Shown: positions 43,622 through 54,178, counted from the stretch's first letter. The stretch: DNA of 64,000 nt from Gammaproteobacteria bacterium (GCA_018824085.1 JAHJHI010000009.1:62001-126000); one strand, 5' to 3'. The notes: generated from the letters alone by a model not told the origin. Numbers and translations are program-made.

Positions 43622-45574
43622 ATGGGCATGCAGGAAGAATTGTCGGCGTACGGAGCGTGGCGCACGCGCGTCGAGCAGACCATCGTGCGCATTCGCGGCT
43701 GGTTTTTTGAAAGCAATCTGACGGATACCCATAACGACGCGTGCATCGAGCAGCTGTTGCTCAAGCTGCGCGACGACCGGCTCGTGGTCGCGTTCGTGGC
43801 CGAATTCTCCCGCGGCAAGTCCGAACTGATCAACGCGATCTTCTTTGGCGACCAGGGCGCCCGGGTGCTGCCGTCAAGCTCAGGGCGCACGACGATGTGC
43901 CCGACCGAACTGATGTACGACGAGGATCGTCCGGCCTGCGTCGACCTGCTGCCGATCGAGACGCGGCGCACCCCCACCACCGTCACGGAATTGAAAGGAC
44001 AGCCCGCCGCATGGCGTCGGATCGCCCTTGACATGTCGTCAACCGCATCGATGCAGCAGTCGCTCGCGCGGGTCGGCGAACAGCGCCGGGTCGCCATGGG
44101 AGAGGCCGAACTGCTGGGGTTCCGCATCGACATGACCGGCGAGAGCGGCCTGCAACCCGATGCGCAGGGCATGGTCAACGTACCGGCATGGCGTCATGCG
44201 GTCATCAACATGCCGCATCCGCTGTTGCGCCAGGGGCTCGTCATTCTCGACACGCCGGGGCTCAATGCCATCGGCGCAGAACCCGAACTGACGCTGTCAC
44301 TGCTCCCGTCCGCACACGCCGTGCTGTTCGTACTGGGCATGGACACCGGCGTCACGCAGAGCGACCTTGCCGTGTGGCGCACCCACGTGACGGCGGCTGG
44401 CGGGTCACGCCAGGGCCGCATCGCCGTGCTCAACAAGATGGACAGCCTGTGGGACGGCCTGCGCACCGACGCGCAGATCGAAACCGAAATCGCCAGCCAG
44501 ATCGGCTCGTGTGCGGCAACGCTGGATTTGCCGGCCGAGCGCGTTTTTCCCGTGTCGGCGCAAAAAGGACTGCTCGCGCGCATCCAGCACGACTCGCAAC
44601 TGCTGGCACGCAGCCGCCTGCCTCAGCTCGAACGCGCGCTGGTCGAAGACCTTCTGCCGGCCAAGCGCGACATCGTCGGCGCTGCGGTCGAACAGGACGC
44701 TCTGGGCATGCTCGCCCGCACCCGTGAAATGCTGACGGCCCGCAAGCGCGCCGTCATTGACCAGCTGTCCGAATTCTCCGACCTGCGCGGCAAGAACCGC
44801 GGCGTCATCCAGTACATGCTGCGGCGGGTTCGCACCGAGAAGGAAGACTTCGAACGGGGGCTCGAGCGTTTCTATGCCACCCGCAACGTGTTCGCCTCGC
44901 AGACCAACACCCTGTTTGCCCACCTGGGCATGGACGCGCTGCGTACCCGCACGCTGCACACACGCGACCTGATGGAAAGCGCGAATTTCTCGCTGCAGCT
45001 GCGCGACGCGATGAACGCCTATTTCAATGACGTGCGCGACAGCCTTCAGAAATCATCCACCAGCGTCGACGAGATATTCAGCATGATGGAGGCGATGTAC
45101 CGCCGCTTCTCGACCGAACACGACCTGCGCCTCGGCGTTCCGGTACCGTTTTCGGTGCACCGCTACGAGAAGGACATCACTCGCCTCGAGAAGGCCTTCC
45201 ATCAGCAATTCAATACCTGGCTCAACCTGTTGACGACGGAAAAGCGCCAGCTCACGCAGCGCTTCTTCGAAACCGTCGCGGTACAGGTGCGCAAGCACAT
45301 GGAAGTGGTGAACCGCGACGTCGAGCACTGGCTGCGCGCGATCATGGCGCCGCTGGAGAACCAGGTGCGCGAGCACCAGAAGCAGCTGAAAAGCCGGCTG
45401 GAAAGCGTGAAACGCATTCACGAGGCGACCGACACACTGGAAGAGCGCATCGAGGACTTACGTCAGAACGGGGCCCTGATCGATCAGCAGGTCGAAGAGC
45501 TGGAACGCCTGAAATCCGCTCTGGACGCGGCGCTTGAGGCACCTGTCCTGCAGCGCGTGGACGCGGCGGCTTGA
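43622..45574 (+). CDS. Dynamin-like GTPase
   Basis: 650 residues. G domain: P-loop AEFSRGKSELIN (about 59-70), switch threonines in SGRTTMCPTE, DTPGL near 210 and NKMD near 271. The rest is helical with long heptad-like stretches, the last from about 560 to 640 (VREHQKQLKSRLESVKR, ERIEDLRQNG). I see no transmembrane helix or PH domain, so membrane contact, if any, would be by an amphipathic paddle. Bacterial dynamins remodel or protect membranes; the role here is not known. It follows mutM by 46 bases and may share its transcript. Confidence 0.88.
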   Translation: MGMQEELSAYGAWRTRVEQTIVRIRGWFFESNLTDTHNDACIEQLLLKLRDDRLVVAFVAEFSRGKSELINAIFFGDQGARVLPSSSGRTTMCPTELMYDEDRPACVDLLPIETRRTPTTVTELKGQPAAWRRIALDMSSTASMQQSLARVGEQRRVAMGEAELLGFRIDMTGESGLQPDAQGMVNVPAWRHAVINMPHPLLRQGLVILDTPGLNAIGAEPELTLSLLPSAHAVLFVLGMDTGVTQSDLAVWRTHVTAAGGSRQGRIAVLNKMDSLWDGLRTDAQIETEIASQIGSCAATLDLPAERVFPVSAQKGLLARIQHDSQLLARSRLPQLERALVEDLLPAKRDIVGAAVEQDALGMLARTREMLTARKRAVIDQLSEFSDLRGKNRGVIQYMLRRVRTEKEDFERGLERFYATRNVFASQTNTLFAHLGMDALRTRTLHTRDLMESANFSLQLRDAMNAYFNDVRDSLQKSSTSVDEIFSMMEAMYRRFSTEHDLRLGVPVPFSVHRYEKDITRLEKAFHQQFNTWLNLLTTEKRQLTQRFFETVAVQVRKHMEVVNRDVEHWLRAIMAPLENQVREHQKQLKSRLESVKRIHEATDTLEERIEDLRQNGALIDQQVEELERLKSALDAALEAPVLQRVDAAA

Positions 45575-45596
45575 GGCGCCGGCGCCACGCGCGCCA

Positions 45597-46349
<753 letters not shown>

Positions 46350-46353
<4 letters not shown>

Positions 46354-46883
46354 GGTTGTTCCAGCAACTGGTAGTGGACCTGCCCCGCGCGGCCTTCGCG
46401 CGTTGCCCTGAAGTCGCCGAGCTCCGGCACCGCGTGCTCGGCCTCGCAGTAGATCACTGCATCGTCTGCGACGAGGCCCGGCAGATGCGTCACGAGCTTC
46501 CCCAGCAGGCCGAGGCCATACGGCGGATCGAGAAACAGTACATCGAAACGCCGCGGCGGGTGCGCCGCGAATTCTAGCGCATCACCCCGATGCAGCCGGA
46601 CCTGGGGCGCCGGCAACTGACCGACCGCCTCGCGCAGGCGGGAAAACGCGCGCGCATCGCGTTCAACCAGCGTGACGGATTCGGCGCCGCGCGACGCGGC
46701 CTCGAATCCCAGCACGCCGGTCCCTGCGAACAGGTCGAGGCAATGCATGCCGCGCAGATCCTGGCCGAGCCAGTTGAACAGACGCTCGCGCACGGCGTCG
46801 GGCGTGGGACGAAGGCCGGTGACAGACGCCACCGGCAGGAGACGGCTGCGCCACTGGCCGCCAATGATGCGTATTCTGGACAT
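46350..46883 (-). CDS. rsmD: 16S rRNA (guanine966-N2)-methyltransferase
   Basis: 177 residues. Modifies G966 in helix 31 of the 30S subunit. It shows [25 protein letters not shown], the SAM-binding [19 protein letters not shown] and the catalytic [11 protein letters not shown]. It is linked to coaD as in most proteobacteria. It lies downstream of the M16 peptidase pair on the same strand, with a 72-base gap. Confidence 0.97.
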
Positions 46884-46955
46884 GGCGCGATTCTAGGGGC
46901 TGCAGCCGATGAAGTGGCGGCGCGGCCGCCATGTCCGGTCACCGGCGCCGCCGCC

Positions 46956-48269
46956 TCAATCGCCGGCGACGATCACCCGCACCATGTGCGCGGCCGGCAG
47001 GCGGCGCTGGAACGCCGCCTTCACCTGCTCCGCCGTCACGGCCTCGACCCGCTGCGGGAACCGGTCGAGCCAGTCCAGCGGCAGTTCGAAGAATCCGATG
47101 AGCGACACCGCTTCGAGCAGCTTGCGGTTGCTGTCCAGGCGCAACGAATAGCCATCCACCAGATTGCGTTTGGCCGCCCGCATTTCCTCGTCCGTCGGCC
47201 CCTGCTCCATGAAGGTGGCCAGCGTTTCATCCACCACCTTCAACGCATCTGCCGCCTGGTCGCGACGCGTCTGCAGCCCGATCTGGAACGGCCCGGGCTC
47301 GCGCTGCGACTGGAAATAGCTGTAGACGCTGTAGGCGTAGCCGCGCTTTTCGCGCACCTCCTTGGTCAGCCGCGACACGAAACCTCCACCGCCCAGTATG
47401 TAGTTGCCCACCTGCAGCGGAAAGAAGTCGGGATCACCGCGGCGCATCACCGGCTCGCCGATGAATATGTGGCTCTGGTTCGCCGGATGCGCGATCCGCT
47501 CGGTCACGGCCTGCGGCATCTTCACCGCCGGAATGGCCGGCAGCGGCTCGCCCGCGGGAAGGTCGCCGGTCAGCTGCAGCACGATGGCTTCCGCCTGGGC
47601 GCGCGACACATCCCCCACGATGGACACGACCGCGCGCGAGGCGACGTAGTGCCTGCGGTAGTGCGCCAGCACGTCATCGCGGCTGATCGCGCCGACCGAT
47701 TCGACGGTTTCCACCTGCCCGTACGGATGGTCGCCATAGAGCACCTGCGCGAACCGCTTGGCACCGATGGCTTCCGGCTTGGTGTCGGCCTCGCGCAGTC
47801 CGGCGATGGCGCGTGCCTTTTCCCGCTCCAGCACGGCGGCCGGAAAGGTCGGCTGCGTCAGCACCGTATGCATCAGCGCCAGCGACCCTTCGCGCTCGCG
47901 GGCGCTCGACAGCGTGCGCAGGGACAACCCCGCACGGTCGTCGTCGAGCGCACCGGACAGGCGCGCACCGAGGTCGGTCAGGCGCTCGGCCAGCGCTTCC
48001 TCGTCAAGCGCGCCGGCACCGGCATCCAGCATGCCCTGCGTCATCCGGGCCAGCCCGCTCTTGCCGGCGGGGTCTCGCGAAGACCCCGCGTCGAAGGCGA
48101 CCTGCACGTCGAGGATGGGCAACACGCGGGTTTCCACGAAATAGACGCGGGCGCCGTTCGACGCCACCCAGTGCTGGATATCGACACCGGCCACCGCCGG
48201 CAATGCGGCCGCGACGGCCGCAAACGAAACTGCTGCGCGCATCAGCGCGCGGCGACAAAGCTTGATCAT
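46956..48269 (-). CDS. M16 family peptidase, non-catalytic subunit
   Basis: 437 residues with a signal peptide (cut after AVA, about 27). The fold is that of the insulinase/M16 family, but the zinc motif HXXEH is missing: the corresponding place reads SGLARMTQGML. The C-terminal half keeps the glycine-rich GGGGFVSRLTKEVREKRG that binds substrate. It pairs with the active partner just upstream, as in the heterodimeric two-gene M16B systems. The pair is predicted to act in the periplasm on an unknown peptide. Confidence 0.9.
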   Translation of the reverse strand: MIKLCRRALMRAAVSFAAVAAALPAVAGVDIQHWVASNGARVYFVETRVLPILDVQVAFDAGSSRDPAGKSGLARMTQGMLDAGAGALDEEALAERLTDLGARLSGALDDDRAGLSLRTLSSAREREGSLALMHTVLTQPTFPAAVLEREKARAIAGLREADTKPEAIGAKRFAQVLYGDHPYGQVETVESVGAISRDDVLAHYRRHYVASRAVVSIVGDVSRAQAEAIVLQLTGDLPAGEPLPAIPAVKMPQAVTERIAHPANQSHIFIGEPVMRRGDPDFFPLQVGNYILGGGGFVSRLTKEVREKRGYAYSVYSYFQSQREPGPFQIGLQTRRDQAADALKVVDETLATFMEQGPTDEEMRAAKRNLVDGYSLRLDSNRKLLEAVSLIGFFELPLDWLDRFPQRVEAVTAEQVKAAFQRRLPAAHMVRVIVAGD

Positions 48270-48304
48270 CCGTATCCCCTGCTTGTGATCGTTTTCGGCG
48301 GCGT

Positions 48305-49690
48305 TCAGTGGAGCAGGCCTTCGGGCCTGGGTCGCGGCTTGGCGTCCGGGTCGACCGGCTGCGGATCGAGCACCGCGACGGTCAGCGTGTCGTCGCCGAA
48401 ATACTTGCGCGCGACCGCCTGCACTTCCGCGGCGGTGACCGAGCGCAGCTTTTCCAGCATGCGGTCGGCATCCTGCCAGCGATAGCCCGACGCTTCGAGA
48501 CGGCCGATTTCCATCGCCTGGACATAGGTGGAATCGCGCTTGTAGACCTCGGACGCCACCGTCAGCGTCTTGATGCGCTCAAGCTCCGCGTCCGACACGC
48601 CTTCGTCCGCGATGCGGCTGACCTCGGCGCGCAGCGCCGTTTCGAGTTCGGCCACCGTCTTCCCCCTGGCCGGCGTGCCGCCGAGCATGAAGGTGACTTC
48701 GCCGCGCGCCGTCGAGTCATAGTAGGCGCCGACCTCCACCGCGACCTGGCTGCCGCGCACCAGACTGCGCGGCAGGCGCGACGCGGCGTGCCCGTCGAGA
48801 ATGCCGGCCAGCACCTCCAGCGCATACGGCTCGCGGTCGTTCTCCACATCCTTGATGCGCGGCACCTTCCACGCCATTGCCAGCTGCGGCAGCTCGGCCG
48901 GCGCCTTCACGATGATGCGCCGCATGCCCAGTTGCGGCGGCTCGTCGGTGATCTTGCGCACCGGCAGCGGATCAGCCTTCATGCCGCCATACTGCTTCTT
49001 GACCAGATCGAACACCTTCTGGTGCTCGACGTCACCGACCACCACCACGTACGCGTTGTTCGGCGCATACCAGCGGTGGTACCAGTCGCGCGCGTCCTGC
49101 GGCTGCAGGTGCTCCAGATCGTTCATCCAGCCGATCACGGGGCGGCGGTAGGGGTGCGCGATGAAGGTGCTGGCCATCAGTTGTTCATACACCTGCGCCT
49201 GCGGCTGGTCGTCGGTACGCAGCCGCCGCTCTTCCATGACCACCTTCAGTTCGCGCGCGAACTCGTCGTCGTCGATGCGCAGATTGCGCATCCGGTCGGC
49301 CTCGAGTTCGATCATGCGCGGCAACGCCGCGACCGGCACGCGCTGATAGTAGGCGGTGTAGTCGTGACTGGTGAACGCGTTGTCGTTGCCGCCAGCCTGC
49401 GCGACGATTTCGTTGAATTCACCGGCCTTGAGCTTCTTCGTGCCCTTGAACATCAGGTGTTCGAGCAGGTGCGCGACGCCCGTGGTGCCGTCGTGTTCAT
49501 CCATCGCGCCGACGCGGTACCACACCATATGGGCCGCAACCGGCGCCCGGTGATCTTCCTTGACGATGACGCGCAGCCCGTTGTCGAGCCTGGTTTCAAA
49601 GGTATTGCCCCACGCCAGGGGGGCGCACAGCCACGACGTTGCAAACACGCCGCACAGCGCGATGCCATTGGAAAAACGGCGCAAATCCAT
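48305..49690 (-). CDS. M16 family zinc peptidase, catalytic subunit
   Basis: 461 residues with a signal peptide (ends about 28, AWG). The zinc-binding HLLEH is near residues 74-78 (GVAHLLEHLMFKGT), with a distal glutamate in the ELEADRM segment about 75 residues later. It is upstream of the partner, with a 35-base gap, and divergent from ftsY. The 107-base region to ftsY must hold both promoters; I see no convincing boxes. Confidence 0.93.
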   Translation of the reverse strand: MDLRRFSNGIALCGVFATSWLCAPLAWGNTFETRLDNGLRVIVKEDHRAPVAAHMVWYRVGAMDEHDGTTGVAHLLEHLMFKGTKKLKAGEFNEIVAQAGGNDNAFTSHDYTAYYQRVPVAALPRMIELEADRMRNLRIDDDEFARELKVVMEERRLRTDDQPQAQVYEQLMASTFIAHPYRRPVIGWMNDLEHLQPQDARDWYHRWYAPNNAYVVVVGDVEHQKVFDLVKKQYGGMKADPLPVRKITDEPPQLGMRRIIVKAPAELPQLAMAWKVPRIKDVENDREPYALEVLAGILDGHAASRLPRSLVRGSQVAVEVGAYYDSTARGEVTFMLGGTPARGKTVAELETALRAEVSRIADEGVSDAELERIKTLTVASEVYKRDSTYVQAMEIGRLEASGYRWQDADRMLEKLRSVTAAEVQAVARKYFGDDTLTVAVLDPQPVDPDAKPRPRPEGLLH

Positions 49691-49797
49691 CTGTTACACT
49701 CTCCCGCAGTGAATGTGAGCACGGCGCAATTCGTGGTCACGCCGGTGTTTTACAGCCGTGCGACGCTTCGCACGGTGTTCCAGTGACCGTCTCCCAC

Positions 49798-50859
49798 ATG
49801 TTTGGTTTCTTCAAGAAAGACAAGCCTGCCGCGCCCGCCGCAGTCGATCCGGCACTCCCGGAGACGCCGCCTGCCGCGGTACCGGCGGTGGCGCAGGATA
49901 GCGCGCCCGAGGCTGCCGCGCCGAAACAGTCCTGGGCGCAGCGCCTGCGCGCCGGGCTGTCCAAGACGCGCACTCAGATCGGCGGCCAGCTCAACGCGCT
50001 GTTTTCGCGCACCAGGGTTGACGACGAACTGCTCGAAGAGCTGGAAACCCTGCTCATCACGTCCGACGTCGGCATGGACGCGACAACCCATCTGCTGGAC
50101 CGGCTGCGCGAGCGCGTGCGGCGCGAACGCATCGAAGACCCGCAACGGCTGCGCGAGGTGCTGCGGGCCGAGATGACGGCGCTCATCCTGCCGCTGGAGC
50201 AGGCGCTCGATACCGACGCCCACAAGCCGTTCATCATCATGATTGCCGGCGTCAATGGCGCGGGCAAGACAACATCCATCGGCAAGCTCGCCAAGCACTT
50301 CCAGTCGCAGGGCAAGAGTGTGCTGCTGGCCGCCGGCGACACCTTCCGCGCGGCGGCGCGCGAACAGCTTGAAACCTGGGGGGCGCGCAACAACGTGGCG
50401 GTGATCGCACAGGATTCCGGCGATCCCGCCGCGGTCGTGTTCGACGCGGTGAACGCCGCCCGGGCCCGCAAGATCGACATCGTGCTGGCCGATACCGCAG
50501 GACGGCTGCCGACGCAGCTGCACCTGATGGAAGAGATCGCCAAGATCAAGCGCGTCATCGCCAAGGCCGACCCGAGCGGCCCGCACGAGGTGCTGCTGGT
50601 GCTTGACGGCAATATCGGCCAGAACGCACTGGCGCAGGTGAAGGCCTTCGACGCCGCGATCGGCGTCACCGGGCTCGTCATGACCAAGCTCGACGGCACC
50701 GCGCGCGGCGGCGTCATCGCCGCCATCGCCAAACAGCACGCGCCTTCGCGGCCGATCGCGCTGCGCTACATCGGTGTCGGCGAAGGCGTCGACGACCTGC
50801 AACCCTTTCACGCCGCGGAATTCGTCGACGCCCTGTTCGAACCGCCGCAATCCGCATGA
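49798..50859 (+). CDS. ftsY: Signal recognition particle receptor FtsY
   Basis: 353 residues. Receptor for SRP at the inner membrane. It starts with a short Ala/Pro-rich acidic A domain (FGFFKKDKPAAPAAVD), then the N domain and the GTPase G domain: GVNGAGKTTSIGKLA, DTFRAAAREQL, DTAGR and TKLDGTARGG. ATG at 49798 matches the family start; an in-frame GTG at 49783 is possible. The stop overlaps ftsE by 4 bases. Confidence 0.97.
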   Translation: MFGFFKKDKPAAPAAVDPALPETPPAAVPAVAQDSAPEAAAPKQSWAQRLRAGLSKTRTQIGGQLNALFSRTRVDDELLEELETLLITSDVGMDATTHLLDRLRERVRRERIEDPQRLREVLRAEMTALILPLEQALDTDAHKPFIIMIAGVNGAGKTTSIGKLAKHFQSQGKSVLLAAGDTFRAAAREQLETWGARNNVAVIAQDSGDPAAVVFDAVNAARARKIDIVLADTAGRLPTQLHLMEEIAKIKRVIAKADPSGPHEVLLVLDGNIGQNALAQVKAFDAAIGVTGLVMTKLDGTARGGVIAAIAKQHAPSRPIALRYIGVGEGVDDLQPFHAAEFVDALFEPPQSA

Positions 50860-51506
50860 TCCGTTTCGAACAGGTCACCAAACGCTATCCGGGCGGCCAC
50901 ACGGCGCTTGACGCGTTCGACTGCGACATCGAGCGCGGCGAAATGGTCGTGCTGAGCGGTCACTCCGGCGCCGGCAAGAGCACCGTGCTGCGGCTGCTCG
51001 CCGTGCTCGAACGTCCGTCGCAGGGGCGCGTGCTGGTCGGTGGCGAGGACGTTTCGGCACTGCGCCGCGCCGCGCTGCCCTGGTGGCGGCGCTCCATCGG
51101 CCTCGTCATGCAGGACCAACGCCTGCTGTTCGACCGCAGTGCCTTCGAAAACGTCATGCTGCCGCTGTCCATCAGCGGCCATCCACCGCGCGAAGCCACG
51201 GCGCGTGTGCAGGCCGCGCTGGAGCGTGTCGGCCTGGCCGGCCGCGACACATCGATGCCGGTGGAACTGTCGGGCGGCGAACAGCAGCGCCTGTCCATCG
51301 CGCGCGCCATCGTCAATCGCCCGCAGATCCTGCTGGCCGACGAACCCACGGCCCATCTCGACGACGCCTACGCGCGCGACATCGCCGACCTGTTCCGCTC
51401 CTTCAATGACGCAGGCGTCACCGTATTGCTGACCACCCACGACGACGCGCTGTTTGCGGGCCATGCGCCGCGCCGCCTCGTGCTGTCACAGGGGAAGCTG
51501 CAATGA
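50856..51506 (+). CDS. ftsE: Cell division ATP-binding protein FtsE
   Basis: 216 residues, an ABC ATPase without membrane segment. Walker A GHSGAGKST, signature LSGGEQQR, Walker B ILLADEPT and a H-loop TTHD. FtsEX, at the divisome, links ATP hydrolysis to activation of peptidoglycan amidases through EnvC-like proteins. It is overlapped on both sides by 4 bases, so ftsY, ftsE and ftsX are coupled. Confidence 0.97.
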   Translation: MIRFEQVTKRYPGGHTALDAFDCDIERGEMVVLSGHSGAGKSTVLRLLAVLERPSQGRVLVGGEDVSALRRAALPWWRRSIGLVMQDQRLLFDRSAFENVMLPLSISGHPPREATARVQAALERVGLAGRDTSMPVELSGGEQQRLSIARAIVNRPQILLADEPTAHLDDAYARDIADLFRSFNDAGVTVLLTTHDDALFAGHAPRRLVLSQGKLQ

Positions 51507-52402
51507 GGTGGCTCCGGCTCCAGATGCGCGCAGGCCTGCGCGCTGCCCGGCAAATGGCGCGCCAGCCCTTCAACACGCTGCTTGCCGCGCTGGTCGTCGG
51601 CATCGCCGCGGCACTGCCGGCCACCGGCTACATGCTGCTCGGCAATCTGCAGCGGCTGGCCGGCAACGTCAGCGCGGCGCCCGAGATCTCCGTCTTCATG
51701 CGACCGGAGGCCGCGCCCGACGTCGTCAAGGCGACGCAGCCGCGCATCGCGTCGCTGGCGGCCGGTGCCCGCATCGAACTCATTCCGCGCGAAGCCGCAC
51801 TCAAGCGCTTTCGCGACAATGACGCACTCGCCGAAATTCTCGACGCACTGCCCGAAAACCCGTTCGCCGACGCCTTCATCGTCCGTCTGGACGACGCAGA
51901 CGCCGCGCAGCTCGAAGCGCTGCGCGAAAAGCTCACCGCCTTGCCCGACGTCGAACACGTGCAGCTGGATTCCGCCTGGGCGAAACGTCTGGACGCGATG
52001 ATCGCGCTCGGCCGCCAAGCGCTGCTCATGCTCGGAGGCGTGCTCGGGCTCGGCCTCGTCGCCGTCACCTTCAACACGATACGACTGCAGTTGCTGACCC
52101 AGCGCGACGAGATCGAGGTCAGCCGCCTGCTTGGCGCCACCGACGCCTGGATACGACGTCCGTTCCACTGGTTCGGCGCACTGCAGGGTCTGCTTGGCGG
52201 CCTGCTCGCGGGCGCGCTCACGCTCGCCGCGACACACGCGCTCGCCGTGCCGGTTGCCGGTCTGGCCGGCCTGTACAGTCTCGAATTCGTGCTGCATCCG
52301 CTGGATCCGCTGGCCTGGGCCGTACTGCTCGGCCTGTGCGCAACGCTGGGCTTGCTCGGCGCCAGTGCCTCCGTGCGACGACACCTGTCCCGCATCGCCT
52401 GA
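51503..52402 (+). CDS. ftsX: Cell division membrane protein FtsX
   Basis: 299 residues. One N-terminal helix (LLAALVVGIAAALPATGYMLL), a periplasmic domain of about 110 residues, then three helices (LLMLGGVLGLGLVAV, GALQGLLGGLLAGALTL, AVLLGLCATLGLLGA) with the conserved cytoplasmic DEIEVSRLLGATDAWIRRPF. It converts FtsE ATP hydrolysis into periplasmic hydrolase activation. Overlaps ftsE by 4 bases. Confidence 0.97.
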   Translation: MRWLRLQMRAGLRAARQMARQPFNTLLAALVVGIAAALPATGYMLLGNLQRLAGNVSAAPEISVFMRPEAAPDVVKATQPRIASLAAGARIELIPREAALKRFRDNDALAEILDALPENPFADAFIVRLDDADAAQLEALREKLTALPDVEHVQLDSAWAKRLDAMIALGRQALLMLGGVLGLGLVAVTFNTIRLQLLTQRDEIEVSRLLGATDAWIRRPFHWFGALQGLLGGLLAGALTLAATHALAVPVAGLAGLYSLEFVLHPLDPLAWAVLLGLCATLGLLGASASVRRHLSRIA

Positions 52403-52403
52403 C

Positions 52404-53849
52404 ATGCGCGCAGCCGCACGCGCCCTCTTCTTCCTCGTCTCATTCCTGCTGGCGCCGTGCGCCGGGGCCGTGCTGCCCGCGCCAGTGCTGCAGGCACTGA
52501 AAGCTGCCGACATTCCCCCATCCGCCGTATCGGTCATGGTGCAATCCGTCGACGGCGGGCTGCCGCGCATCAGCCACCGTGTGCGCGTGCCGATGAATCC
52601 GGCGTCGGTGATGAAGCTGGTCACCACCTACGCCGCACTCGACAGCCTCGGCCCGGCCTACGTCTGGCGCACCGAGGTCCATGCGACGGGCCGGCTTTCC
52701 GACGGTGTGCTGGACGGCGACCTGATCGTGCGCGGCAGCGGCGATCCGGCGCTGACACTGGAACAGTTCTGGCTGCTGCTGCGCGACCTGCGTGGGCGCG
52801 GCGTGCGCGACATCCTCGGTGACGTGATCACGGACCGCAGCCTGTTCGCGCCGATGGCCCATGATCCGGGCGCGTTCGACAACGAACCGCTGGCACCCTA
52901 CAACGTCGGCCCCGACGCGCTGCTGCTCGCGCACAACACACTGCGCATCCGGCTGCAGCCAGGCACCGACGCCGCCCCGGCGCTGTGGGCGGAACCACCG
53001 CTGGACGGCGTGCAGCTGGAAAACCGCGTGCAGCTCGTCAATGGCAATTGCGGCGACTGGAAGGCGGCGCTCGGCCTGCGCGCGGTGGCGGCGGACAGCC
53101 CGGCGGGCACGCTGACGTTGCAGGTTGTCGGGCGCTATCCGCGTGAATGCGGCGAGCGCATCTGGAACGTGGCGCCATTTCCGCATGACGAGTTCTTCGC
53201 GCGTGCCTTGCGCGCCATGTGGACGGAACTGGGCGGGCGCATCGCCGGCCGCGTGCGTGACGGCCGCGTACCGGACAACGCGCGACTGCTGACCGGCATC
53301 GACTCCCCGCCACTCGCGCTGGTCGTGCGCGACATCAACAAGTACAGCAACAACGTGATGGCACGCCAGCTGTTGCTGACGCTGGGCGCCGGCACGGGCT
53401 CTCCTGCGGCCCCCGCCAGCGGCGAAGCCGCCATCCGCGCTTGGGCGGCGCTGCGCGGGCTGTCGCTGGACAGTCTGGTCATGGAGAACGGTTCGGGTCT
53501 GTCGCGCATCGCCCGCATTTCGGCGGCAGACATGGCAGGGCTGCTGCGCCAGGCCTGGAGCGGCCCGGTGATGCCGGAGTTCGTGTCGTCAATGCCGGTA
53601 CTGGCCGTAGACGGCACCTTGCGCAGGCGCCTGCGCGATTCACCTGCCGGCGGGCAGGCACACATGAAGACCGGCTCGCTGGCCGACACGCGCGCCATCG
53701 CCGGCTACATGCTGGACCGCAACGGCAAGCGCGTGCTGCTGGTGGCGTGGCTCAACCACCCCAACGCTGCTCGCGCGCAGCCGGCGCTTGAAGCGCTGCT
53801 CGAATGGGTGTGGAACGGCAACGCGTCCGCGCTGCCGGTGACCGACTGA
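52404..53849 (+). CDS. dacB: D-alanyl-D-alanine carboxypeptidase/endopeptidase (PBP4)
   Basis: 481 residues with a signal peptide (cut after AGA, about 22). The penicillin-binding triad is present: SVMK (68-71, nucleophile S68), SNN (315-317) and KTG (422-424). It cuts D-Ala cross-links in periplasmic peptidoglycan. The ATG is 1 base after the ftsX stop, so it is probably coupled to ftsX; a link between FtsEX signalling and hydrolase supply is an inference. It converges on grxD. Confidence 0.93.
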   Translation: MRAAARALFFLVSFLLAPCAGAVLPAPVLQALKAADIPPSAVSVMVQSVDGGLPRISHRVRVPMNPASVMKLVTTYAALDSLGPAYVWRTEVHATGRLSDGVLDGDLIVRGSGDPALTLEQFWLLLRDLRGRGVRDILGDVITDRSLFAPMAHDPGAFDNEPLAPYNVGPDALLLAHNTLRIRLQPGTDAAPALWAEPPLDGVQLENRVQLVNGNCGDWKAALGLRAVAADSPAGTLTLQVVGRYPRECGERIWNVAPFPHDEFFARALRAMWTELGGRIAGRVRDGRVPDNARLLTGIDSPPLALVVRDINKYSNNVMARQLLLTLGAGTGSPAAPASGEAAIRAWAALRGLSLDSLVMENGSGLSRIARISAADMAGLLRQAWSGPVMPEFVSSMPVLAVDGTLRRRLRDSPAGGQAHMKTGSLADTRAIAGYMLDRNGKRVLLVAWLNHPNAARAQPALEALLEWVWNGNASALPVTD

Positions 53850-53869
53850 AGCCGGCTACCGGCGCCGTT

Positions 53870-54178
53870 TCAGCCTTCCAGTTCCTTCTTCAGTTCGCCC
53901 GACTGGAACATCTCTTTCATGATGTCACAGCCGCCGACGAACTCGCCGCGGACGTAAAGCTGCGGAATGGTCGGCCAGTTCGCGTATTCCTTGATGCCCT
54001 GACGGATTTCCGCATCTTCCAGCACATTGACGGTGTGCAGGTTCTGCACGCCGAGATGCTTGAGAATCTGGATGGCCGTGGCCGAAAAGCCGCACTGCGG
54101 AAACTGCGGCGTGCCTTTCATGAAAAGCACGACGGGGTTGCTGGTGACGGTTTCCTTGATTCGTTCCTGTGCGCTCAT
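53870..54178 (-). CDS. grxD: Monothiol glutaredoxin GrxD (Grx4 type)
   Basis: 102 residues with the CGFS active site in [14 protein letters not shown] and [21 protein letters not shown]. Monothiol CGFS glutaredoxins bind and transfer [2Fe-2S] clusters with glutathione. It lies downstream of prmC on the same strand with a 39-base gap. This places an iron-sulfur factor behind hemA-prfA-prmC. Confidence 0.95.
   Translation of the reverse strand: MSAQERIKETVTSNPVVLFMKGTPQFPQCGFSATAIQILKHLGVQNLHTVNVLEDAEIRQGIKEYANWPTIPQLYVRGEFVGGCDIMKEMFQSGELKKELEG

Noticed and set aside
43424-44178. Long minus-strand frame over mutM and the dynamin-like gene
   Set aside because: It spans the gap between two clear genes and shows no start signal or domain.
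46590-48485. 631-codon frame antisense to the M16 peptidase and rsmD
   Set aside because: Crosses three coding boundaries; shadow composition.
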